64,000 nt of DNA from Brevibacillus panacihumi (GTDB taxonomy: Bacteria > Bacillota > Bacilli > Brevibacillales > Brevibacillaceae), in NCBI RefSeq assembly GCF_003710985.1, contig NZ_RHHT01000056.1, forward strand, positions 1-64,000. The letters run 5' to 3'. A program made the position numbers and the translations under genes. Of this stretch, positions 41,753 through 50,941 are shown one piece after another. Under the pieces are notes generated by a model. The model was not told where the DNA came from. It made no database searches and saw only the letters and a program-made list of their open reading frames with translations. Positions within the stretch are counted from its first letter, which is position 1. The number at the start of each line of letters is the position of its first letter.

Positions 41753-43643
41753 TTACAAATTCTTTTCCTTTCTCTGCGGAACAAAAAAAGCAGCTTCTAC
41801 TTGTGGTGCGGGTAAGGGACGGCTAAAATAATAGCCTTGAATTTCCTCGCAGGAATTCCGGGTCAGGAATTCGAGCTGGTCCTTCGTTTCGATTCCTTCT
41901 GCAATGACGTCCATTTTGAGGTTTTTCGCCATGGAAATAATAGTAGAGACGATCGCCTGATCATTCACATTTCTCGTGATATCCGCTATAAAAGAACGGT
42001 CGATTTTCAGTTTGTGAATCGGGAACTGCTTGAGGTAGCTAAGGGAGCTGTAGCCCGTGCCAAAGTCATCCAAACTAATTTTTACACCGAAATCATCTAA
42101 TTCTTGGAGAATGCTCTTCGATACCTTGGCGTCCATCATCATGCTCTCCGTGATCTCCAGCTCCAGATATTTCGGCTCCAGTCCGGTTTCCTCCAGGATT
42201 TCACGGATGTAATCGATCAGATTGGGCTGATGGAACTGCTGGGAAGAGAGATTGACCGAGACGGGATTGAGCGGCCCCCCCTGCCAAGTGCCATTCACGC
42301 ATCTGACGGCAGGCCTCCCGCAGCGTCCACGTGCCAATCTCATGGATCATCCCTGTCTCTTCTGCGATCGGGATGAAAACACCAGGAGACAAGATGCCTT
42401 TTTCAGGATGATTCCAACGGACCAGCGCTTCCACACCAATCATCTTATTCGTTCCTGTTTGGATCTGCGGCTGGTAGTAGAGCACAAATTCTTCCCGCAG
42501 TATGGCTTTGCGCAAATCCGCTTCCAGTTCTATCTTCGTATGTAAATGCTCGTCCAATTCGCTGGTGAAGAAGCGATAGCTGTTCTTTCCGTTCTTTTTC
42601 ACTTCATACATCGCCTGATCTGCTTTTTGGAGCAGCTCTTCTTCGTTGGTACCATGATCGGGATACACGGCGATTCCAACACTCGCCGAGACATAAAAAT
42701 CGTTTTGCTTCAAGTGATAAGGGACTTCGATGGCCGCAACCAGACTTTCTGCCAGACGAGTCACAGCCCCCCTATTCGGACACTCTTCACAGATCAGGGT
42801 AAACTCATCTCCCCCCATACGAGCAACCAAAGCCTGATACCCTTCCGCACATGCGAGTATCCGCTTGCTTACCTCTTGCAAAAATTGGTCCCCATAGGTA
42901 TGGCCTAGCGAATCATTAATTAATTTGAAGCGATCGATGTCCAGCATAAGGACGGCAAACTTCGTCCGATTCTTCTCGTTGCGGGCGATAGCCTCCCGCA
43001 GGACTTTCTGGAACATGCGGCGATTGGGCAGACCAGTCAGTTCGTCATGATGCGCTTGATACTCAACGAATTCTTTTGCTTTTTGCTCTACTTCACGCGT
43101 TTTTTCCTCATACGCTTCCAAAACCAGCTCCTGCTCGAAGCTGAGCAATTTCGTAATGGCTTGGATAAACCGGTCATAGTGTGGCAGTTCGTTTCGCATT
43201 TCATGGGCAATACGCAGCAATGTGTTTTGCAGATTCTGGAACGCTCCCAGATACCATTTTGGCGGCAACCCGATTTTTTGATGCACCAGGGCAATTTTCA
43301 ACCGCTTTTGGATGAATGCCTCATCGATTTTTCCCGAGAACATCTCAATCAAGTGGTTGGATAACGTGAGACGCAAACGCTCTACTGTCGTGTGTTTTGT
43401 GATGATTTCTTTTAGCTTGCCGACGTGAAGAATCGATTCATAGAAGGAGGAAGTAATCTGCTCAATGCGAGATACAATAACAGGTCGGAAAGCTGAAATG
43501 AGAGACAAATCTTCCTCTGTTAAGTGGATCATATTCATTTGCAGTATGATATCCGTGTTTCCTGATATGGAGATATACCCGCTATTTTCCATCGCATTGC
43601 GCTGCTCATCTTGCTGACCAAATGTATGCTGGTCGTTGCCCAT
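41753..43643 (-). pseudogene. Globin-coupled GGDEF-EAL protein, split by a one-base frameshift
   Basis: Restored length about 629 residues. N-terminal globin-coupled sensor domain (residues about 30-185) with the likely heme His near 121 in KIALVHQKIGLPPKWYLGAF; GGDEF domain with DELTGLPNRRMF and RMGGDEF (277-281); EAL domain with VEALVRWNHPEKG (405-407), VSVNLSSQQF, ELEITES, DDFGTGYSSL. It would sense oxygen or redox state and make or destroy cyclic di-GMP. There is no RxxD inhibitory site. A G7 run (minus strand, 42281-42275) shifts the frame at residue about 456: the first part ends 42201, and the rest of the EAL domain continues in another frame to 41753. Six G would restore one open frame. 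Start ATG at 43643 on weak evidence. Confidence 0.8.
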
Positions 43644-44163
43644 TCTTCCCGCCCCTTCTCCTTGCTCTCCCTCAAAGGATTTTCCATAGTTTAGGAATAT
43701 TGTATCATGCTGGAGGACTACCATTAATCGATAAATTTCACAAATATTCGACAGAATCCCTTGAATATTCGTGATTCCCGATTGCTGGGGCAATGACCTT
43801 TGATTGGGCCATACAGTCTGGGAGGAATGGTTAGCGCTGCGCTAGGCGCCATCCTGATTTCGTACTGGGACGGTACGGCTCGCGTCAACCATTGATGCAA
43901 GGCGGATATCCTCAGGACAGCTATGGTGATCCGTTCTTGTCCCGGCTGCTGAATGGACATCCATACACTTGCCCCTTCATACTCCCCATTCAAAACGGGC
44001 TGAAAAGGATGTTTGTCTTGCTTGCTCCGTTGTATTCATGATCTTCCACTCCTGCCGAATAGAAATGGTTTTTCGTGCCGCTACGTTCGCCGTTACCGAA
44101 GAAGACAAGACGAAATACAGTATTATTGTCCCACTAGCAAATAGGAGAATGGAGTGAATGAGG
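43644..44163. other. Intergenic region between divergent genes, one doubtful frame
   Basis: About 520 bases. A minus-strand frame 43724-43993 (89 codons, beginning MNGEYEGASVWMSIQQPGQE) has no good ribosome site and no family I recognise. The region must hold the promoters of the GGDEF-EAL gene and of the gene at 44164. Confidence 0.35.
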
Positions 44164-44604
44164 ATGGCAGAATTTGAACAAGACGGATTTGAAGAACGCA
44201 GAGAACGCGGAAGAAGACCACGCAGAAGTTTGGTGCGCACCACCGGAATCCTGCAAAATAATCTAGGGGCAGCGATCAACGTCCATGCTGAGGTCGTGAA
44301 TCTCAATCTGGATGACGTAGAGATCCGCGTACAGGTATTGAACTGGGGTACAGCAGTTACGCAGACCAATCCCGTATCTACTGCGCTCGATGTAACACAA
44401 ATTTTAATGGGCAATACCCGGACTGCATTCAATGCCGCAATCCCTGCAGGAAGCCACTACGAAGTTCGCTTGACAGTGGAAGACAATGAAGAGACTGTCT
44501 TGATCAACACCTATGCACGGACTGCTGTTGGCGGTGGCATCCTGAATGGCCTTACTGTTTTAGACAGCCAGTTCCAAAGAGTTGAAATCGAAAACTGTCT
44601 GTAA
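44164..44604 (+). CDS. Hypothetical protein, 146 aa
   Basis: A very charged N-terminus (MAEFEQDGFEERRERGRRPR) is followed by a regular beta-rich domain with repeated hydrophobic/Thr/Asn strands (INVHAEVVNLNLDDVEIRVQ, LDVTQILMG, HYEVRLTVEDNEETVLINTY). It ends RVEIENCL with the only Cys next to the terminus. There is no signal peptide. I do not recognise a family; the strand pattern suggests an exosporium- or coat-type jelly-roll subunit, by inference. GGAG nine bases before this ATG decides the start. Followed by a clear terminator. Confidence 0.65.
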   Translation: MAEFEQDGFEERRERGRRPRRSLVRTTGILQNNLGAAINVHAEVVNLNLDDVEIRVQVLNWGTAVTQTNPVSTALDVTQILMGNTRTAFNAAIPAGSHYEVRLTVEDNEETVLINTYARTAVGGGILNGLTVLDSQFQRVEIENCL

Positions 44605-44658
44605 GGATTCTTTGAAAATTTGATAACGTTCGGGCATGCTGAAGAAGGAAAAGAAAGC

Positions 44659-44690
44659 AGGATTATGGCACGTTGCCATAATCCTTTTCT
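44659..44690 (+). terminator. Terminator of the 146-aa gene
   Basis: AGGATTATGGC/GCCATAATCCT with a five-base loop, then TTTTCTTTTC. Confidence 0.85.
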
Positions 44691-44726
44691 TTTCAGATAC
44701 TGGAAACTGAATGGGCGAGAAAAGAA

Positions 44727-44754
44727 AAAAACTGCCCGCTAGCGGACAGTTTTT
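44727..44754 (-). terminator. Terminator of the cold-shock gene
   Basis: AACTG-CCGCT/AGCGG-CAGTT stem, T7 on the minus strand, 13 bases after the stop. Confidence 0.8.
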
Positions 44755-44766
44755 CGTAGGAGACTC

Positions 44767-44970
44767 TTACAGTTTTACTACGTTCTCAGCTTGTGGACCA
44801 CGGTTGCCTTGAACGATGTTGAATTGTACGCGTTGACCTTCATCCAGGGTTTTGAAACCATCGCCTTGGATTGCGCTGAAGTGTACGAATACATCGTCTC
44901 CGCCTTCTACTTGAATGAAACCGAAACCTTTTTCTGCGTTAAACCATTTTACTGTTCCGTTCGTTTGCAT
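44767..44970 (-). CDS. Cold-shock protein (CspA family)
   Basis: 67 residues, normal length. RNP1 KGFGFIQV and RNP2 VFVHFSAI are both present, with the [12 protein letters not shown] start. Single-stranded RNA/DNA-binding chaperone of the cytoplasm. ATG at 44970 behind GGAGGT. It has a leader of more than 100 bases with a strong stem-loop. Confidence 0.95.
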   Translation of the reverse strand: MQTNGTVKWFNAEKGFGFIQVEGGDDVFVHFSAIQGDGFKTLDEGQRVQFNIVQGNRGPQAENVVKL

Positions 44971-45031
44971 GAAGAAAACCTCCAAAAGTCAATTTGAATA
45001 TGCTAGTCATATTTACCGAAGCAAATAAAGC

Positions 45032-45092
45032 TCACATATCATGAAGACATACCCTCATGATTCTAGCAACGATACCCCTTCATGATATGTGA
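45032..45092 (-). ncRNA. Leader stem-loop of the cold-shock gene
   Basis: Perfect 15-base arms TCACATATCATGAAG and CTTCATGATATGTGA enclose 31 bases. Within the structure a second pairing is possible: TCATGA occurs again in the loop, so the right or left arm could pair with it instead. The stem begins about 60 bases before the gene on the minus strand, in the expected 5' leader. Between it and the rhodanese gene (45093-45386) I see only promoter sequence. Confidence 0.6.
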
Positions 45093-45386
45093 AATCATAC
45101 CTACTTCCATACATATGCGGTTATCTTTCTAACAAAAACCGGACTTGCCAGTTACCTTTTTGAAACCAAAAACAACGAAAGCCCTGCCTCTCTTCCATCC
45201 TTGCGGCTCCGATGACCGCGCCAGTGTGAATCAGATATCAAAAACGCAATCCAATGAATGGCCTTACGTATCGGATTTTTCAAGTAGCATATCTATCCTA
45301 CCACGATTGTCCAACAAAATCAATATCTGCGGGTTTTTCCACCAACACCTTCAAATTTGGTACAATGACGTTCGGGAGGGTTGATG

Positions 45387-45734
45387 ATGGACAAGAAGAC
45401 AATCAATTGCCATGAGCTTCAGGAGTTGCTGGAAGTGAACACGGATGTGATCTTGCTTGATGTGCGCGATGAAGAGAAATTTTTAGCCGGCAGCCTTCAG
45501 GCCAATCGTGCAGGCGCGATCAATCGTCCTTATACGCGAATGAAAGAAACGCAAGAACCTTTAGATGAAGCTACAGCGAAATTGTGGAAAGACAAACCGA
45601 TCATTACAATTTGCACATCGGGAAACAAAGCTGGAAAAGCTGCCACGCTTTTGCAGGAACACGGATTTCAGGCATTTTCTTTAGAAGGTGGCCTGACTGC
45701 GTGGAAAGCGTTCGAGAGTAGTGTTCAAGAGTAG
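45387..45734 (+). CDS. Rhodanese-domain protein
   Basis: 115 residues, single rhodanese domain. CHELQELLEVNTDVILLDVR, EEKFLAGSLQANRAGAINRP, IITICTSGNKAGKAATLLQE with the active-site Cys in CTSGNKA, and LEGGLTAWK. It moves sulfane sulfur between thiols. Of three in-frame starts (TTG 45381, ATG 45384, ATG 45387), the last stands seven bases from GGAGG. TGGTACAAT at 45358-45366 looks like an extended -10. A 13-bp tandem duplication lies over the stop codon. Confidence 0.9.
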   Translation: MDKKTINCHELQELLEVNTDVILLDVRDEEKFLAGSLQANRAGAINRPYTRMKETQEPLDEATAKLWKDKPIITICTSGNKAGKAATLLQEHGFQAFSLEGGLTAWKAFESSVQE

Positions 45735-45784
45735 TGTTCAGAAGGACTGACATCGTCTGCTTGCGGCATCTCCCATTATTTACA

Positions 45785-45962
45785 GGTTCCCTTTTCGTAG
45801 AAGCCTTGGTAAAGTGGTTGATGCCAAACAAACAAGCCGAGACTTCCAGTTGGCTGGAAGTGCGGGGGATGATATTGCGAAAGAAATTTCGCTTGGGGTG
45901 AATCGCTCACAGCGATGGGTTGTATCCTCAACCCAAATCCGACAACTAACCTCGTAGGCAGA
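45785..45962 (+). ncRNA. c-di-AMP riboswitch (ydaO-yuaA type)
   Basis: The class-defining conserved blocks are there: GGGGTGAATC (45895-45904) and CCGACAACTAACCTCGTAGG (45939-45958), with the AGCCTTGGTAAAG 5' part near 45802. The riboswitch stands directly before a secreted CAP-domain gene; in Bacillota it commonly switches off cell-wall and osmolyte genes when c-di-AMP is high. I do not see a clear terminator between the 3' end and the ribosome site, 20 bases away, so control may act on initiation or within the helix. Confidence 0.85.
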
Positions 45963-45983
45963 AAAAAGGAGACGATGTGAATA

Positions 45984-46739
45984 ATGAAACAATTCGGCAC
46001 TATTACCATCGCACTGGCATTGGGATTGGGAATCAGCCTGACTGGCTTTGCAAATACAGCATCTGCAGCTGCGCAATTCCCAACTTCTGCAAATTTCACT
46101 CAAAAGGCTCCATGCCCGTATCCAGCGGCATTATCCCAATTGCTCCCCACTATGAAGCAGTGGTACATGCAGCCACAAGTTCAGCTTCCTAACCAACAAC
46201 AGCAGCCAGTCACAAACTACTATTCCTATGTACCGCAAAAACCCGTACAACAAGCACCTGTTCAACAAAAACCAGTTCAACAGGCTCCTGCCCAAGCACC
46301 AACACCTGCTGCAAATCAGAACCAACAGCCTGCAGCACCTGTCAATCAAGCACAGCCACAAAGCGATCAAGCGGCTACCTTTACCAAGCAAGTAGCTGAT
46401 CTGGTGAACCAAGAACGAGCCAAAGCAGGACTCGCACCACTGCAATTCGATGCAGCACTCTCCAAAGTAGCGACTGCAAAAGCGGCCGATATGGCCCAGA
46501 ATAACTACTTTGATCACATCAGCCCAACCTATGGCTCCCCATTCGATATGATGAAACAATTCGGGATCTCCTATATGACCGCGGGAGAAAATATTGCAAT
46601 GGGCCAACGCACCCCGCAAGAAGTCATGACCCAATGGATGAACAGCGAGGGTCATCGCCAAAATATTATGAATAGCGCCTTCACCAAAATTGGTGTTGGA
46701 TATGTGAATGGATATTGGGTTCAAACCTTCGCAGGATAA
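45984..46739 (+). CDS. Secreted CAP/SCP-domain protein (YkwD-like)
   Basis: 251 residues. Signal peptide MKQFGTITIALALGLGISLT ending near AASA; a Gln/Pro-rich linker (residues about 60-130) with PVQQ/APV repeats; C-terminal CAP domain: VNQERAKAGLAPLQFDAALS, ADMAQNNYFDHISPTYG, GENIAMG, WMNSEGHRQNIM, IGVGYVNGYWVQTF. The CAP cavity residues His and Glu are present. Role outside the cell, often wall- or spore-associated, is unknown. Controlled by the c-di-AMP riboswitch directly upstream. Confidence 0.9.
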   Translation: MKQFGTITIALALGLGISLTGFANTASAAAQFPTSANFTQKAPCPYPAALSQLLPTMKQWYMQPQVQLPNQQQQPVTNYYSYVPQKPVQQAPVQQKPVQQAPAQAPTPAANQNQQPAAPVNQAQPQSDQAATFTKQVADLVNQERAKAGLAPLQFDAALSKVATAKAADMAQNNYFDHISPTYGSPFDMMKQFGISYMTAGENIAMGQRTPQEVMTQWMNSEGHRQNIMNSAFTKIGVGYVNGYWVQTFAG

Positions 46740-46753
46740 GGTTGAACAGCAGG

Positions 46754-46786
46754 GCCGCACTTCTCGGTTGAGGAGCGCGGCTTTTT
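46754..46786 (+). terminator. Terminator of the CAP gene
   Basis: GCCGC/GCGGC with inner CTC/GAG pairs and T5. Confidence 0.7.
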
Positions 46787-46937
46787 CCGTTAGGCAGGAC
46801 GGCAAGGTCCACCTACATAAGCTTGGATGTTTGTGCAAAAATGCTTGAAAAATCACGTCGTTTCAGATGACAAATGCTTGTAGATACGCTATCTTTAATG
46901 ATAAAACAACTGTCGTAAGCAAAAGAGGGAGGATATC

Positions 46938-48236
46938 ATGCATTCACTGGCATCACAATTGAACCAAACCATTCAACGAGAAAATCCACATGTTTTTCAG
47001 ATGCTTTCCCACCTGGGCAGACTCATCTATTTTCCGAAAGAAGGCATTCTAAGCCAATCTGCCGAGGCCAAGGCGAAAGCCAAAAAATACAATGCGACCA
47101 TCGGGATTGCCCTGGAAGCAGGCCAGCCCATGCATCTCAAAGTGATCCAGGATACGCTGAGCGCCTATAACCCCAAGGACATCTACGAATACGCTCCACC
47201 TGCCGGAAAACCGGAATTGCGTACGGCATGGCGCAAAAAAATGATTGAGGAGCAACCCTCCCTTGCTGCAAAGTCATTCAGTAATCCTATTGTTACCAAT
47301 GCTCTGACGCATGGCTTGAGCGTCGTAGCAGATCTGTTTGCCGATGTGGGAGACAGCGTGATTATCCCAGACAAAAACTGGGAGAACTATGAGCTCACCT
47401 TCTCCATTCGCCGCGGTGCGGAAATGGTGTACTACCCGCTGTACAATGAAGAAATGACCTTTAATGCAGATGGTTTGCGCGAAGCCATTCTGGCCCAAAA
47501 AGGGAAAGGGAAAGCAATCGTCGTTCTCAACTTCCCGAATAACCCAACCGGCTACACCCCAGGTCCTGAAGAAGGCAAGCAGATTCTGGCGGCTCTCCAG
47601 GCTGGTGCTGAGGAAGGCATCAACATCGTAGCCGTCACCGATGACGCCTATTTTGGCTTGTTCTTTGAAGATTCCATGCATGAATCCCTGTTTGCCAGCC
47701 TATGTGATCTGCATCCGCGCATTCTGCCGGTCAAAGTTGACGGTGCAACAAAAGAAGAGTATGTCTGGGGCTTCCGCGTCGGATTTATCACGTATGGCGG
47801 CTCTGCAGACCTGCTCAGCGCGCTGGAACAAAAAACGACCGGGATCATCCGCTCCACGATTTCAAGCGGCCCGCATCCTTCTCAGACCTTTGTTCTGAAC
47901 GCGCTGAACTCCCCTGATTTCTTGCAACAGAAACAGGAGAAATTCGAGATCATGAAAGGCCGCGCCAACCGCGTGAAAGCCATTCTCGACAGCGGCAAAT
48001 ACAATGATGCGTGGAGCTACTATCCGTTCAATTCCGGCTATTTCATGTGCCTCAAGCTTTCTACAGTCGATGCTGAAAGCCTGCGCACCCATTTGCTGGA
48101 CCATTATGGCGTAGGCACGATCGCCCTTGGCCAGACAGACCTGCGCATTGCCTTCTCCTGCATCGAGGAAGCCGATCTGGAAGAACTGTTTGAACTGGTC
48201 TATCAAGGTGTCAAGGATTTGGAGAACAAGCGCTAA
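46938..48236 (+). CDS. PLP-dependent aminotransferase, class I/II
   Basis: 432 residues, fold type I. NAL(T)HGLSVVADLFADVGDSV (phosphate-binding start), LNFPNNPTGYTP, VTDDAYFGLF, PLP lysine probably in VDGATKEEYVWGFRVGF, SSGPHPSQTF and RIAFSCIEEAD. The N-terminal part (MLSHLGRLIYFPKEGILSQS) is characteristic of a Bacillota branch with unknown amino-acid substrate. Ribosome site GGGAGGA. Single gene with strong terminator. Confidence 0.87.
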   Translation: MHSLASQLNQTIQRENPHVFQMLSHLGRLIYFPKEGILSQSAEAKAKAKKYNATIGIALEAGQPMHLKVIQDTLSAYNPKDIYEYAPPAGKPELRTAWRKKMIEEQPSLAAKSFSNPIVTNALTHGLSVVADLFADVGDSVIIPDKNWENYELTFSIRRGAEMVYYPLYNEEMTFNADGLREAILAQKGKGKAIVVLNFPNNPTGYTPGPEEGKQILAALQAGAEEGINIVAVTDDAYFGLFFEDSMHESLFASLCDLHPRILPVKVDGATKEEYVWGFRVGFITYGGSADLLSALEQKTTGIIRSTISSGPHPSQTFVLNALNSPDFLQQKQEKFEIMKGRANRVKAILDSGKYNDAWSYYPFNSGYFMCLKLSTVDAESLRTHLLDHYGVGTIALGQTDLRIAFSCIEEADLEELFELVYQGVKDLENKR

Positions 48237-48257
48237 ATTCGTCTCTCCCCTACCATA

Positions 48258-48307
48258 CAAAACGCTCTGGCTTGGAAGTGGAAGCACTTCTGCGCCAGAG
48301 CGTTTTT
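48258..48307. terminator. Bidirectional terminator between aminotransferase and acyltransferase genes
   Basis: CAAAACGCTCTGGC/GCCAGAGCGTTTTT; serves the convergent genes. Confidence 0.8.
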
Positions 48308-48314
48308 TGTACGT

Positions 48315-49487
48315 TTACACCGCTGCCTTTCTGGACGATTGCGCTGCAGGAGGATTCGCCCGTTTCTTTTTTGCAGCCCCCACCAATAGCCAGCCCAATG
48401 GCAATTTGCTCAGGCCATATGATATGGCGAAGGACAGCAACGAGCACAACACAAACGCGACGAGACTGCCGAGGATGCCCTCATGGAACCATTGCAAAGC
48501 GCGCAGCCCTTGCATGACATAGGTCAGAACCAGCGCGTGAATCAAATAAGCACCGTACGAATACTGACCGATTCGAGTCAGCATCGCAGACAGGCGTTGA
48601 TTTCTCAAGAGCCAAAGCGCCAAACCATAGATCAACAGAAGCTGAGCCACCGTATACAAGAACATGGACGGCTTCAGGGAAGTGGCGACGTTCAGATTGA
48701 TCAGACCGCTTCCCGAATCACGGATCAGCTCGTATCCCACGTATCCGTAAAGCAAAGCAAAGGAGATGCAGATCCACGTCCAATACTGCTTGATTTTTGC
48801 CCGAAATACGGTCAACAGGACTGCTACCATGCCTCCCAGCAGGAAATAGAAGAAGTAGTAAAGAGCGTTGCGATCCCGATATTTGATGAAATAGGTATCC
48901 AGCCATACGTTGTGAAAGGAGAAACCATGTGCGGGAATATAGCGGTGCGAAAACCACATCATCACGCCATACACCAAACTGACTCCCGCAGCGATAATGA
49001 TAAAGCGCAGGAGGGTCTTCGCCTGTCGCCGCAAGAAACGAAACACCTGCTGCCACCAGGGGTAGAACAGATAAAACTGAAAGATCATCACAACGAACCA
49101 GAGATGGTAGGAAGCTGTCCCTGTCAGGATGGTCTTGCTTAGATTCCAGACTCCTCCACCATCTCCCCCCTTTTGAAAATCTGGGGACAAAAGAAGATAG
49201 ACGACCGACCACACGAGATAGGGGAGCAGAATTTCCGTAATCCTTTTTCGCATAAAACTCAAGTAGGCAATCTTCTCATAGTAGTTGTAAAACAAGACTA
49301 GACCCGTGATAAATACGAAAGCAGGCACGGCGAATTTCAGTAGATGAAACCACATTCCATAAACCATCGCGGTCTGTTGATCAATCCCGGGTACTCGCAT
49401 ATAGATTCCGATGACATGTTGATACACGACAGCCAAAAACGCAAAGGAGCGAATTAGCTCAAGCTCTGCGATTCGTTCTTTTCGCAT
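48315..49487 (-). CDS. Membrane acyltransferase (Acyl_transf_3/OafA family)
   Basis: 390 residues, about ten membrane spans. ELELIRSFAFLAVVYQHVIG with the conserved His in the first span (R/x..H), FAVPAFVFITGLVLFYNY, RKRITEILLPYLVWSVVY, YHLWFVVMIFQFYLFYPW and IGQYSYGAYLIHAL. Such proteins O-acetylate sugars of the envelope. Start ATG at 49487 behind GGAAGGTG. The Lys/Ala/Ser-rich tail is cytoplasmic. Confidence 0.88.
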   Translation of the reverse strand: MRKERIAELELIRSFAFLAVVYQHVIGIYMRVPGIDQQTAMVYGMWFHLLKFAVPAFVFITGLVLFYNYYEKIAYLSFMRKRITEILLPYLVWSVVYLLLSPDFQKGGDGGGVWNLSKTILTGTASYHLWFVVMIFQFYLFYPWWQQVFRFLRRQAKTLLRFIIIAAGVSLVYGVMMWFSHRYIPAHGFSFHNVWLDTYFIKYRDRNALYYFFYFLLGGMVAVLLTVFRAKIKQYWTWICISFALLYGYVGYELIRDSGSGLINLNVATSLKPSMFLYTVAQLLLIYGLALWLLRNQRLSAMLTRIGQYSYGAYLIHALVLTYVMQGLRALQWFHEGILGSLVAFVLCSLLSFAISYGLSKLPLGWLLVGAAKKKRANPPAAQSSRKAAV

Positions 49488-49588
49488 ACATCCGCACCTT
49501 CCAACGTTTTCCATTATTTGCAAAACAACAAACTCTTTATCCATACTACTTTTTTGAAGCAAGGATCGCAAGTTTAAGAAAAAGGAAT

Positions 49589-49629
49589 AGCCAGCTATCC
49601 CTTGCCATCTCGCAAGAATATAGCTGGCT
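49589..49629 (-). terminator. Terminator of the DUF418 gene
   Basis: AGCCAGCTAT/ATAGCTGGCT ten-base arms; TTCCTTTTTCTT on the minus strand. Confidence 0.7.
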
Positions 49630-49656
49630 TCTTTTCATTCTGCTACTCGGTTCCCT

Positions 49657-50856
49657 TCAAGACTTGATTCTCTGGATGGGAATCCGCGTTCCATAGGTCA
49701 TACAGCGCCACACCCACTCCATCGGGCCATAGGTGTAACGGGCTAGCCACCAGCGGCTCCAGATGATTTGGAAAACAAACAGAATCAGACAGATGATTAC
49801 GCCAGTCAGCAAACTTACCGTACCGTACAAGTGAAAGAGGCGAACTATTCCAGTAAATACTATCGTCTGCAATACGTAATTGCTCAACGCCATCCGCCCC
49901 ACAAAGGCAAGAGGCATCAATCTCTTCCTCCACGCTTCATCTGCACACAGCAGCATCAAGGAAGCGATGTAAAAGACGCAAAGCGTCAGCCCACTCCACC
50001 CTACGAAGACAAGGACCCCTGTATCCACAGAGGCTGGGAGTACCACAACCCCTTCCTGTAAAAGCGGAATCATCGCTGCCAATGGAAGACTGGCAACGAG
50101 TGAAATCCACCAAACGCGTCGAATCGCTGGCAGAAAGTCCGCCGTACGGTGAAACAAGCCTTGTCTGGCTAAAGAAAATCCAAATAAAAAAAGCGGCAGG
50201 ACAGTTATTACGGCAAACAATTCATTGGAGATTACGTAAGGAAGCTCGTAAGATAGACGAAATTCCATCCATTGCGACCAGGAGCCTTCGTTGTATACTT
50301 GCAGGGCCGTTTCCGTCAGGCCTGCTTTGACTTCCATTTGCTTTGAAGCCGGATCAGACGGGAGAAAGAGCAGGAGCGTCATCAGGCCCTGGTAGAAGAT
50401 CAGCAAAAACCATGCCCAGGCGTGCACCGTTTTGCGGTTCTTGCGGTAGAACCATAAAAGAATGCCTCCTGCCAGCGCATAGGTGTGCAAGATATCACCG
50501 TACCACAGGAAGATGAGATGCAGCATGCCGAACCCCAGGAGCACCCATAAGCGTCTGGCAAAAAGACGTCTGATCGGGAGGCCCTTCTGTTCGGCTCGAT
50601 GCATGAAGAGGAAGAACCCTGCACCAAATAAAACGGAAAAAATGGTATAAAACTTCGTCTGGATAAACATGTTGAAAAAAAGCCGGAGCCATTCGTCCGC
50701 TCGCGTGTGCTGGATGGGGAGGGCATCTGCTGGTAGGAACAACATCGGGTGCAGAAATGTAGGCATATTGACCAGCACGATTCCCAGAAGGGCAAAGCCT
50801 CGAATCACATCCAGCTGGTGGATGCGATCCCCCTCTGAGACAGGAAGTAAATTCAC
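49657..50856 (-). CDS. DUF418 membrane protein (YeiB-like)
   Basis: 399 residues, about ten spans. RIHQLDVIRGFALLGIVLVN, FSVLFGAGFFLFM, RRLFARRLWVLLGFGMLHLI, PLAFVGRMALSNYVLQTI and WARYTYGPMEW-like end (WLARYTYGPMEWVWRCMTYG) are the DUF418 blocks. Function unknown, likely envelope-related and structurally near acyltransferases. The start is either GTG at 50856 (AAAGGA eight bases before) or ATG at 50865, which touches the ribosome site. Confidence 0.87.
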   Translation of the reverse strand: MNLLPVSEGDRIHQLDVIRGFALLGIVLVNMPTFLHPMLFLPADALPIQHTRADEWLRLFFNMFIQTKFYTIFSVLFGAGFFLFMHRAEQKGLPIRRLFARRLWVLLGFGMLHLIFLWYGDILHTYALAGGILLWFYRKNRKTVHAWAWFLLIFYQGLMTLLLFLPSDPASKQMEVKAGLTETALQVYNEGSWSQWMEFRLSYELPYVISNELFAVITVLPLFLFGFSLARQGLFHRTADFLPAIRRVWWISLVASLPLAAMIPLLQEGVVVLPASVDTGVLVFVGWSGLTLCVFYIASLMLLCADEAWRKRLMPLAFVGRMALSNYVLQTIVFTGIVRLFHLYGTVSLLTGVIICLILFVFQIIWSRWWLARYTYGPMEWVWRCMTYGTRIPIQRIKS

Positions 50857-50941
50857 GCATGTCATCCTTTCTGGTTCTGATAGAAGGAGCGAAGAGAAAC
50901 GGCATGCAGCAGCATGACTCCCGGTGCTCCGGCGGATTCAT

